The notes under the pieces: model-generated
Told to the model about the DNA's origin: nothing
Databases searched by the model: none
Seen by the model: only the letters and a program-made list of their open reading frames with translations
Shown here: positions 6,559-12,663 of the stretch, in pieces
Position numbering within the stretch: position 1 is the first letter of the stretch
Layout: every line of letters starts with the position of its first letter
Source: Actinomycetota bacterium
GTDB taxonomy: Bacteria; Actinomycetota; Actinomycetes; Nanopelagicales; Nanopelagicaceae
DNA: 12,663 nt
Direction of reading: 5' to 3'
Assembly (NCBI GenBank): GCA_009700365.1
Contig: WLME01000018.1
Location: 1-12,663, forward strand
Translations under genes and position numbers: made by a program

Positions 6559-7059
6559 GTGACAGATCAAGAATTTGAAATTGGTTACCGCGGCGCAACT
6601 GCGTGTTCTGCTGCAGGTATTTCTTATCGTCAACTCGATTACTGGGCTCGGACTGGTTTAGTCGAACCTTCGATTCGTACAGCAACAGGTTCTGGAAGCG
6701 CTCGTCTCTACGGTTTCCGTGACATTCTCGTTCTTAAGATTGTTAAGCGCCTTCTTGATGCTGGTGTATCACTTCAAAATATTCGCACAGCTGTCGATCA
6801 TCTTCGTAGCCGTGGAGTTACAGAACTAGAGCGAATCACGTTAATGAGCGATGGTGCATCAATCTACGAGTGCGCAAGTCCTGATGAGATTATCGATCTA
6901 CTTGCGGGTGGCCAAGGTGTATTTGGAATTGCAGTTGGCAAAGTTTGGCATGAAGTCGAAGGGTCGCTAGCAACCCTTCAAGGTGAGGTCAACGGTGAGA
7001 CTGTTGGTGGCGAAAATAACGATGAACTCTCACTCCGTCGAAAGGCGAAGGGCGCTTAA
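6559..7059 (+). CDS. MerR-family transcriptional regulator, Rv1830 type
   Basis: A 166-residue regulator if started at the GTG of 6559. The winged helix-turn-helix begins with GYRGATACSAAGISYRQLDYWARTGLVEPSI (about 9-39) and continues through SGSARLYGFRDILVLKIVKRLLDAGVSLQNIRTAVDHLRSRG. The C-terminal half includes DGASIYECASPDEIIDLLAGGQGVFGIAVG, strongly conserved in the actinobacterial Rv1830 group, and ends in a basic tail (SLRRKAKGA). An in-frame ATG at 6415 would overlap the previous gene by 32 bases and add 48 residues of unconvincing sequence, so I reject it. The GTG start has only a poor Shine-Dalgarno (AAGCGAG), so the exact start is the weak point. Targets are unknown; position before gcvP makes local control conceivable. 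Confidence 0.85.
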   Translation: MTDQEFEIGYRGATACSAAGISYRQLDYWARTGLVEPSIRTATGSGSARLYGFRDILVLKIVKRLLDAGVSLQNIRTAVDHLRSRGVTELERITLMSDGASIYECASPDEIIDLLAGGQGVFGIAVGKVWHEVEGSLATLQGEVNGETVGGENNDELSLRRKAKGA

Positions 7060-7070
7060 GACTTCTATAT

Positions 7071-7106
7071 TTCTCCTCTAGCGCGTCATTGCATCTTTTA
7101 GGAGAG
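7071..7106 (+). promoter_or_regulatory. Possible hairpin masking the gcvP Shine-Dalgarno
   Basis: AGGAGAG at 7100-7106, seven bases before the TTG start of gcvP, is a strong ribosome-binding site that supports that start. TCTCCT at 7072-7077 is an exact complement of 7100-7105, extendable by one T-G pair (7071/7106), with a 22-base loop. This could hide the site until upstream translation or another factor opens it. The stem is short and the idea is an inference. Confidence 0.3.
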
Positions 7107-7113
7107 TAGCTCG

Positions 7114-9963
7114 TTGAGCAATTATCAGGAGTTCGAAGATCGTCATATCGGTCCATCAGCATCGGATGAACTCGAGATGCTCGGCGTACTCGGCTATTCG
7201 GATATTAAGAGATTCATCGCTGATGTGGTTCCTGAAAATATTCATATTGAAAAGCAACTCAAAGATGTCTTAGATGCAGCCAAGAGTGAAGTTGAAGTTA
7301 TCGCAGAGCTTCGTGACATTGCTTCCCAGAATGAAGTCTTTACTTCACTGATTGGTGGGGGTTATTACGGAACAATTACTCCGCCAGTAATCAAGAGAAA
7401 TGTTTTAGAAAATCCAGCGTGGTACACCGCATACACGCCTTATCAACCTGAAATTTCTCAAGGGCGTCTCGAAGCGCTCTTTGCATTTCAAACCGTGATC
7501 TGCGATATGACAGCCCTTGCTCTGGCAAATGCATCAATGCTCGATGAGGGAACTGCTGCGGCCGAGGCGATGACCCTAGCTCGCCGTTCTTCAAAGGCAT
7601 CTGATGATGCAGTTTTCTTAATTGAAGAACATGTACATCCGCAGACTAAGGCGGTCGTCATAACTCGTGCAAAACCGTTAGGAATCAAAGTTGTCGAAGT
7701 TGATTCAGGGCATGTGGCTCGTGACGGCTATGACGGGGAATTCTTTGGTCTTCTTCTGCAATACCCAGATACAACCGGAGAGATTTGTGATTATTCAAAG
7801 GTTACTGACTTCGCGCATTCAAAGAACGCATTGGTGATTGCAGCAACTGACCTTCTCGCATTGACTCTCCTAAAAGCTCCAGGGGAGTGGGGTGCAGATA
7901 TTGCCGTGGGATCAGCACAGCGCTTCGGCATTCCTATGGGATTCGGCGGTCCGCACGCAGGTTTCATGGCAGTTCGCACCGGACTAGAGCGTTCACTTCC
8001 TGGACGTCTTGTAGGTCAGAGCGTGGATTCACATGGCAATCCTGCATTTCGTCTAGCGCTTCAAACTCGCGAACAACATATCCGGCGCGATAAGGCAACG
8101 AGCAATATCTGTACAGCGCAAGTACTTCTTGCAAATATGAGCGCCTTCTATGCCATGTGGCATGGACCAAAAGGTCTGGCCCAGATTGCAGAACGGATTC
8201 ATAGCTTTGCATCTCGCCTTCAGAGCGCTTCGTCATCACGCAATGACATTATCTTCGACACCGTTACCGTAGATGTAAAGAATGCGCAGGCAATCCATGC
8301 AGCGGCACGGGCAAAGAAGATTAATTTCGGAAAGGTCTCTGACACTCAAGTTCGAATTTCCTTCGACGAGACAACGACAGAAAAGACTTTTGCGGATGTT
8401 CTTGAAATCTTAGGAATTGTTGATGCACCGCCTTCAAAGATTTCAGATTCAGTTAAGCGAAGTAGCGCCTATCTTCAGCACCCAGTCTTTAATACCTACT
8501 TCTCCGAAACATCTATGTTGCGCTATCTACGCACTCTTGCAGATCGTGATTTGGCGCTCGACCGAACAATGATTCCACTCGGTTCTTGCACAATGAAACT
8601 CAACGCAACAACCGAGATGGAGGCAGTGACCTGGCCAGAGTTCGCTTCTCTGCACCCATTTGCACCGGCCGATCAAACTCGCGGTTCACGTCTTCTCATT
8701 GACCAACTTTCTCAGTGGTTAATTGAAATTACTGGGTATGACGCTGTATCTCTTCAGCCCAATGCAGGAAGCCAAGGCGAATTTGCGGGTCTGCTGGCAA
8801 TTCGTAATTATCATGATTCTCGCGGAGATCATGGTCGAAATATTTGCCTCATTCCTTCAAGTGCCCATGGCACAAATGCTGCAAGTGCTGTGATGGCGGG
8901 TATGAAAGTAGTTGTTATTGAATGTGATGATGCAGGCAATGTGAGTGTCAATGATCTCAAGGTAAAAATTGCTGAACATGGTTCGACACTGGCCGCTTTA
9001 ATGGTTACATACCCTTCAACTCACGGTGTCTTTGAGTCAGCGATTAGCGAAATTTGCGGACTTGTTCATGATGCCGGTGGACAAGTGTATGTAGATGGTG
9101 CAAATCTCAACGCGCTTGTTGGTACTGCACAACCTGGAAAGTTCGGCGCAGATGTTTCACACTTGAATCTTCATAAGACTTTCTGCATTCCTCATGGTGG
9201 TGGGGGACCGGGCGTTGGTCCTGTTATCTCAAAGGCGCATTTGGCACCTTTCCTACCGAACCATCCGATGGATGAGCTTGCTGGTCCTGTAACAGGTCCT
9301 GGCCCGATTTCAGCTGCACCGTTTGGTTCTGCCAGTATCTTGCCAATCTCATGGGCCTATATCCGATTAATGGGGGGAGAAGGCCTTACCCATGCAACTG
9401 AAGTGGCAATTCTCAATGCCAATTACATGGCTCACCGATTAAAGGATGCATATCCCGTCCTGTATACCGGCAATAAGGGGCTCGTTGCCCATGAATGCAT
9501 TCTTGATGTACGCGATATAACAAAGATTTCTGGTGTAACAGTCGATGACATTGCAAAGCGTTTGATGGACTTTGGTTTCCATGCGCCCACTATGTCTTTT
9601 CCTGTTGCAGGAACTTTAATGATTGAACCCACAGAGTCAGAAGATATTCTCGAGATGAACCGTTTTATCGATGCGATGATTGCAATTCGTGGTGAAATTA
9701 AAGAGATCATTGACGGAACAATTCCAGTCGAAGAATCAGCTCTGCGACACGCACCTCACACAATTGGAGCGATTGCCAATTCACAGTGGGAGAGAAGCTA
9801 CTCACGCGAACGTGGAGCCTTCCCAGCGACCCTGACAGGTCTTATTCCGGGTGAGTTAATTGGCGCTAAAGGAAAGTATTGGCCGACTACTGGACGTATC
9901 GATGGCGCTTACGGGGATAGGAACCTTGTCTGCTCGTGCCCACCGATAGAGGCCTTTGCTTAG
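7114..9963 (+). CDS. gcvP: Glycine dehydrogenase (decarboxylating), P protein
   Basis: PLP enzyme that decarboxylates glycine and loads the aminomethyl group onto lipoyl-GcvH; first step of the glycine cleavage system. At 949 residues it is the full single-chain form, with two related halves. The N terminus has the usual FEDRHIGPS; the first half contains SNICTAQVLLANMSAFYAMWHGP; the second begins with PLGSCTMKLN from residue 488 and carries the PLP site NLHKTFCIPHGGGGPG with Lys688. The start is TTG at 7114, chosen because AGGAGAG lies seven bases upstream and because it places the N terminus as in the family. The 54-base gap to the MerR gene is too short for a glycine riboswitch. The gene ends 11 bases from the convergent minus-strand operon. 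Confidence 0.96.
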   Translation: MSNYQEFEDRHIGPSASDELEMLGVLGYSDIKRFIADVVPENIHIEKQLKDVLDAAKSEVEVIAELRDIASQNEVFTSLIGGGYYGTITPPVIKRNVLENPAWYTAYTPYQPEISQGRLEALFAFQTVICDMTALALANASMLDEGTAAAEAMTLARRSSKASDDAVFLIEEHVHPQTKAVVITRAKPLGIKVVEVDSGHVARDGYDGEFFGLLLQYPDTTGEICDYSKVTDFAHSKNALVIAATDLLALTLLKAPGEWGADIAVGSAQRFGIPMGFGGPHAGFMAVRTGLERSLPGRLVGQSVDSHGNPAFRLALQTREQHIRRDKATSNICTAQVLLANMSAFYAMWHGPKGLAQIAERIHSFASRLQSASSSRNDIIFDTVTVDVKNAQAIHAAARAKKINFGKVSDTQVRISFDETTTEKTFADVLEILGIVDAPPSKISDSVKRSSAYLQHPVFNTYFSETSMLRYLRTLADRDLALDRTMIPLGSCTMKLNATTEMEAVTWPEFASLHPFAPADQTRGSRLLIDQLSQWLIEITGYDAVSLQPNAGSQGEFAGLLAIRNYHDSRGDHGRNICLIPSSAHGTNAASAVMAGMKVVVIECDDAGNVSVNDLKVKIAEHGSTLAALMVTYPSTHGVFESAISEICGLVHDAGGQVYVDGANLNALVGTAQPGKFGADVSHLNLHKTFCIPHGGGGPGVGPVISKAHLAPFLPNHPMDELAGPVTGPGPISAAPFGSASILPISWAYIRLMGGEGLTHATEVAILNANYMAHRLKDAYPVLYTGNKGLVAHECILDVRDITKISGVTVDDIAKRLMDFGFHAPTMSFPVAGTLMIEPTESEDILEMNRFIDAMIAIRGEIKEIIDGTIPVEESALRHAPHTIGAIANSQWERSYSRERGAFPATLTGLIPGELIGAKGKYWPTTGRIDGAYGDRNLVCSCPPIEAFA

Positions 9964-9974
9964 CCTCTCTTTAC

Positions 9975-10718
9975 TTACTTTACATAATGTAACTTATCGG
10001 CGTTAGGTCTGAGCCGTCTAGATACGCCCCAGAGCGTAGTTCTCCATAACGCTTCAAAGACGATACTTCGGCTCATCTTTGAGACTCCATTAATTCTCTC
10101 TACGAAAGTTATAGGCACTTCGATCATCGTCGCTCCAGCAAGTTCTGAGGCCATCGCCATTTCAAGGCTGTAGCAATATCCGGAGGCTTTCATCTCATCG
10201 AGATTTAACTGTGACAAGAGTTCCTTGGTGTAAACCCGAAATCCTCCCGTCAGGTCGTGTAACGGGATTTCTAAAGCTAACCTGGCATAACGAGTACCAG
10301 CCCTAGAGAGTAATTGTCTACTTTTCGGCCAATTAACTACTGAGCCACCTGTTATCCAACGAGTCCCGATCGTCATTGAAAGTGGCTCATCTGTTGCATC
10401 GAGCATCGCTGGTAAATCTTCAACTCTATGTGAGCCATCAGCATCCATCGTGACAACTCTTGAATAGATATCTGAATTGAGTACTTGTGCGAACCCCGCG
10501 CGATAAGCGCTACCCAAACCATCTTTGTGAGATCGGCGAAGGACTTGTACCCAGGGAATATCGAGACTTTCTACGATATTTGCAGTGTTATCTGGTGAAT
10601 TATCATCTATGACGAGCACATCAAAGTCTCGTGCAATATGAAGTTGAGCCAACTTTTTCAATAAATCGACAATTGTTTCTGACTCATTATAGGTAGGAAC
10701 AAGGATTACGGGTTTCAT
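9975..10718 (-). CDS. Polyprenol-phosphate mannose synthase (GT2 family)
   Basis: A 247-residue glycosyltransferase of the DPM1/Ppm1 type, expected to transfer mannose from GDP-mannose to polyprenol phosphate, the lipid donor for envelope glycolipids and protein mannosylation. The GT-A fold shows VPTYNE at 7-12, VIDDNSPDNT at 36-45, the metal-binding DADGSH at 92-97, GTRWITGGSVVNWP at 118-131, DLTGGFRVY at 155-163 and RINGVSKMS at 208-216. There is no fused apolipoprotein N-acyltransferase domain, unlike mycobacterial Ppm1. DADGSH replaces the more usual DADLSH/DADFSH, and GYCYSLEM (180-187) stands where GYxFQxE is common, so donor or acceptor may differ. No membrane segment is evident. It starts 12 bases after the exonuclease stop with AGGAA in that gap (10726-10730). 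Confidence 0.85.
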   Translation of the reverse strand: MKPVILVPTYNESETIVDLLKKLAQLHIARDFDVLVIDDNSPDNTANIVESLDIPWVQVLRRSHKDGLGSAYRAGFAQVLNSDIYSRVVTMDADGSHRVEDLPAMLDATDEPLSMTIGTRWITGGSVVNWPKSRQLLSRAGTRYARLALEIPLHDLTGGFRVYTKELLSQLNLDEMKASGYCYSLEMAMASELAGATMIEVPITFVERINGVSKMSRSIVFEALWRTTLWGVSRRLRPNADKLHYVK

Positions 10719-10730
10719 ACAAGAATTCCT

Positions 10731-11633
10731 TTACCAACCAAGTGCAGAAATTAATCTGTCAACACTTGCGCCCAAACCATATTCTTCCTTTATCTGATAG
10801 ATGGATGAAAGGTCATCGGGTTTCGTGGGCATCTCGATCGTCATAGTTGGAATAGCAACGTCTTTGGCGCAGTGGACCAATGTTGGTGCAATCTTGAGGT
10901 AATCCGCACCATCAATTATCTTCTTTGCAAGTGATTTGCTCAGCGCAGCATGTTCAGCTCTTGCTCCGGCAAGGGCCTCCTCGACAGTTTCAAAATGATT
11001 TGCAATCAGAGCAGCTCCCTTTTCTCCGATTCCACGAACGCCGGGAAGCCCATCCGAAGGATCGCCTCGAAACATTGCAAAGAGTGCATACCTATCCCCC
11101 GGAATCCCATATTTTTCCGAGACCCATTGCGTATCAACCAAATCGTGTTGCGAGATTCCGCGCGCTAAATAAACAATTTTTACATCTCGTTTGTCATCAA
11201 CTAATTGAAAGAGATCCCTATCCCCCGTAACAACTCGTATAGGTCCTTGTTCTTTGACTGCGAAGGTTGCCATGACATCATCTGCCTCATAGTCGTCGAC
11301 ACCAAGCATAGGAATTCCGAATGCATCCAAGAGATCGAGTAGGACAGGTATTTGAGGTGTCAGAGTCTCGGGCTCTTCTTCCTCTTCACTCTCTTCTTCC
11401 AATCGATTCGCTTTGTAATCAGGAAAAAGATCCACACGCCAGGATGGACGCCAATCTCCCTCAATACATGCGACGATGCGGTTGGGTGAATACATTCCTA
11501 TGAGGCGTGCTGTCATATCAAGATAACCGCGTATGGCATTGACCGGCATTCCTGATGGTGAGAGCAAGGTGTCCGGCATTCCATAGTAAGCGCGGTACCA
11601 AAGAGAGGCGCTATCTAAGAGCATCAGAGTCAT
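10731..11633 (-). CDS. 5'-3' exonuclease, PolI/FEN-type nuclease domain protein
   Basis: A 300-residue stand-alone version of the structure-specific 5' nuclease domain found in DNA polymerase I; it would trim flaps and RNA primers. Most metal-binding acidic residues of Taq polymerase's nuclease can be placed: Asp7, Glu116, Asp118 and Asp119 (DDYEADD), Asp138 and Asp140 (TGDRD), Asp191 and Asp194 (GDPSDGLPGVRGIGEKGA, the helix-hairpin DNA-binding region). The residue matching Taq Asp67 is Glu58 (CIEGDWRP). A very acidic loop (EEESEEEEEPE, about 79-89) follows YKANR. The ATG at 11633 overlaps the helicase stop (ATGA), implying coupling; a second in-frame ATG three codons on is possible. The closest context I recall is mycobacterial Rv2090 near helY. 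Confidence 0.9.
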   Translation of the reverse strand: MTLMLLDSASLWYRAYYGMPDTLLSPSGMPVNAIRGYLDMTARLIGMYSPNRIVACIEGDWRPSWRVDLFPDYKANRLEEESEEEEEPETLTPQIPVLLDLLDAFGIPMLGVDDYEADDVMATFAVKEQGPIRVVTGDRDLFQLVDDKRDVKIVYLARGISQHDLVDTQWVSEKYGIPGDRYALFAMFRGDPSDGLPGVRGIGEKGAALIANHFETVEEALAGARAEHAALSKSLAKKIIDGADYLKIAPTLVHCAKDVAIPTMTIEMPTKPDDLSSIYQIKEEYGLGASVDRLISALGW

Positions 11634-12663
11634 AGTTCGCCCAACATATATGAAACGACTCCTCTATCCAAACGTTTGATTCCTTCGCGACATGCAGGAC
11701 GTAAATCTTCGGCTGCACCTCCTATTTGAGTAAGCAGATCTATCAATTGCTTAATGCTTCTCACGAAATCTCCTACAGTCATCTCGGTCCCCTTGAGAAC
11801 ACTGCTGAGGGAATTCCCATTTGCCCATCGGAAAGATGCATAACAGAAGCCGAAGTCTGGTTCGCGTTGCGTCTTCACATCAAACTGATTCTCGATTGCC
11901 TCTAGTTCAATCCAGATTCGTGATACGGCGACAAGTGCTTGCGTAACGTTTTCGTTGGGCATTTTTGGCGAATACGGCTCGGAACTTCTTCCTTGGTAAA
12001 TCATGGCGGAGGCAACCGATAGAAGTTCTGTCGGACTCAAACCCTCGAATACACCTCGACGAATAGATTCGGTTAAGAGCAGATCAGATTCGGCAAAAAT
12101 CTTGGCAAGAATCTTGCCCTGTTCAAGAGGTTTTTCTCCTTCGATATATCCGAGGTGAGTAAGAACATCGCAGATTCTGTCGAAGGTCTTTGAAATAACG
12201 TGTGTGCGATTTTCAACTCGCGCTCGAAGCCCCTCAGACTCTCGATTAAGACGGTCCGCCTTTTCAGCAAAGCGGGCGTGTGTTTCTCGGTCGTTACAAG
12301 AATGGCATGAATGTTGTCGAAGTGCTCGCCTCATACCATCAAGCTCATTCTCCAATTTAACGCGTTGACGTTGATCGATACTTCGCCGACTATCTCGTTT
12401 ACTCAAGAGACGTTCTAGCTCTTTGATATCAATTCTGATCCTGGAATAATCCGAGAAGTTGCCAAGGTGACATTGCGCCGACTCTTCAAGTTCTGCGGCA
12501 GCGGAATTATTCTTTCGAATCTGCCGGACTAATCCCACAACTGCCCTATCGGCCTGAAATTGTGCGAATGAAGATTCAAGGCTTCCATGCGCACGTTCGC
12601 GACCGAAGCGAGCAATGAGATTGATCGACATGTTGTATGTAGGGGTAAATGATGAACGCAAAG
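11630..12663 (-). CDS. helY: HelY-type DEAD/DEAH-box RNA helicase, C-terminal part (partial)
   Basis: The last 343 codons of a helicase related to yeast Mtr4/Ski2 and mycobacterial HelY; the 5' part with the ATPase core lies beyond the window, so this is incomplete at its N terminus. The first residue inside the window is an internal leucine (TTG), not a start. LRSSFTPTYNMSINLIARFGRERAHGSLESSFAQFQ (1-36) is the conserved region after the helicase core. A charged helical, probably coiled-coil stretch with CHSCNDRETHARFAEK (119-134) follows, as in other HelY proteins. The end (about 160-340) is a DSHCT domain: LTHLGYIE, ILAKIFAESDLLLTESIRRGVFEGLSPTELLSVASAMIY. Such helicases unwind structured RNA. 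The exonuclease start overlaps its stop by four bases. Confidence 0.88.
   Translation of the reverse strand, partial: LRSSFTPTYNMSINLIARFGRERAHGSLESSFAQFQADRAVVGLVRQIRKNNSAAAELEESAQCHLGNFSDYSRIRIDIKELERLLSKRDSRRSIDQRQRVKLENELDGMRRALRQHSCHSCNDRETHARFAEKADRLNRESEGLRARVENRTHVISKTFDRICDVLTHLGYIEGEKPLEQGKILAKIFAESDLLLTESIRRGVFEGLSPTELLSVASAMIYQGRSSEPYSPKMPNENVTQALVAVSRIWIELEAIENQFDVKTQREPDFGFCYASFRWANGNSLSSVLKGTEMTVGDFVRSIKQLIDLLTQIGGAAEDLRPACREGIKRLDRGVVSYMLGEL

Noticed and set aside
5993..6685. 230-residue open frame on the minus strand across the BFN and merR genes
   Set aside because: It is antisense to two well-recognised genes, is rich in Ser/Arg/Leu of the kind produced by reverse-frame translation, and resembles no family I know.
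11370..11400. CT-rich low-complexity run on the plus strand
   Set aside because: It is the reverse complement of glutamate codons of the exonuclease's acidic loop, not a separate repeat element.

Overview
The window reads as ordinary chromosomal DNA of a streamlined, moderately low-GC actinobacterium, most likely a freshwater acI / Nanopelagicales-type organism (inference). The reasons are an actinobacterial gene set (GarA/OdhI-type FHA protein, FtsR-type MerR protein, BFN-domain protein, Rv1830-type MerR protein, HelY-type helicase, actinobacterial 5'-3' exonuclease, polyprenol-phosphate mannose synthase), a cmk-der fusion, intergenic gaps mostly of 0 to 50 bases, and a base composition that by eye is near 45-48% GC. 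No RNA gene, mobile element, CRISPR array or sign of recent transfer was seen.

Layout. Bases 1-233 are an AT-rich non-coding stretch with repeated TATCGATA-type motifs. A plus-strand series then runs to 9963. First come aroH (chorismate mutase), tyrA (prephenate dehydrogenase) and a fused cmk-der gene (CMP kinase plus two-domain ribosome-assembly GTPase). These are followed by a CDP-alcohol phosphatidyltransferase, gcvH, the FHA gene, ftsR, the bifunctional-nuclease (BFN) gene, a second MerR gene and gcvP. From memory, the second block has the gene order of the Mycobacterium tuberculosis Rv1822-Rv1832 region, without the three membrane genes (DUF881 / Sbp / DUF881) that sit between the phosphatidyltransferase and gcvH there. 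From 9975 to the window end a minus-strand operon converges on gcvP: the HelY-type helicase (5' part outside the window), the 5'-3' exonuclease (ATGA overlap) and the mannose synthase (12-base gap).

How the genes fit together. AroH and TyrA are successive steps from chorismate toward tyrosine. GcvH and GcvP are two of the four parts of the glycine cleavage system; gcvT and the lipoamide dehydrogenase gene are not here. The FHA protein between them belongs to the family that adjusts 2-oxoglutarate and glutamate metabolism under Ser/Thr kinase control, so the middle of the window links one-carbon/nitrogen metabolism with cell-division regulation (FtsR). The minus-strand operon combines nucleic-acid processing with supply of mannosyl donor for the envelope.

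I did not find a previously undescribed system. The most useful leads are the motif cluster upstream of aroH, the altered phospho-acceptor motif of the FHA protein, the Asp-to-Glu change in the exonuclease active site, a possible Shine-Dalgarno-masking hairpin before gcvP, and the compacted locus.
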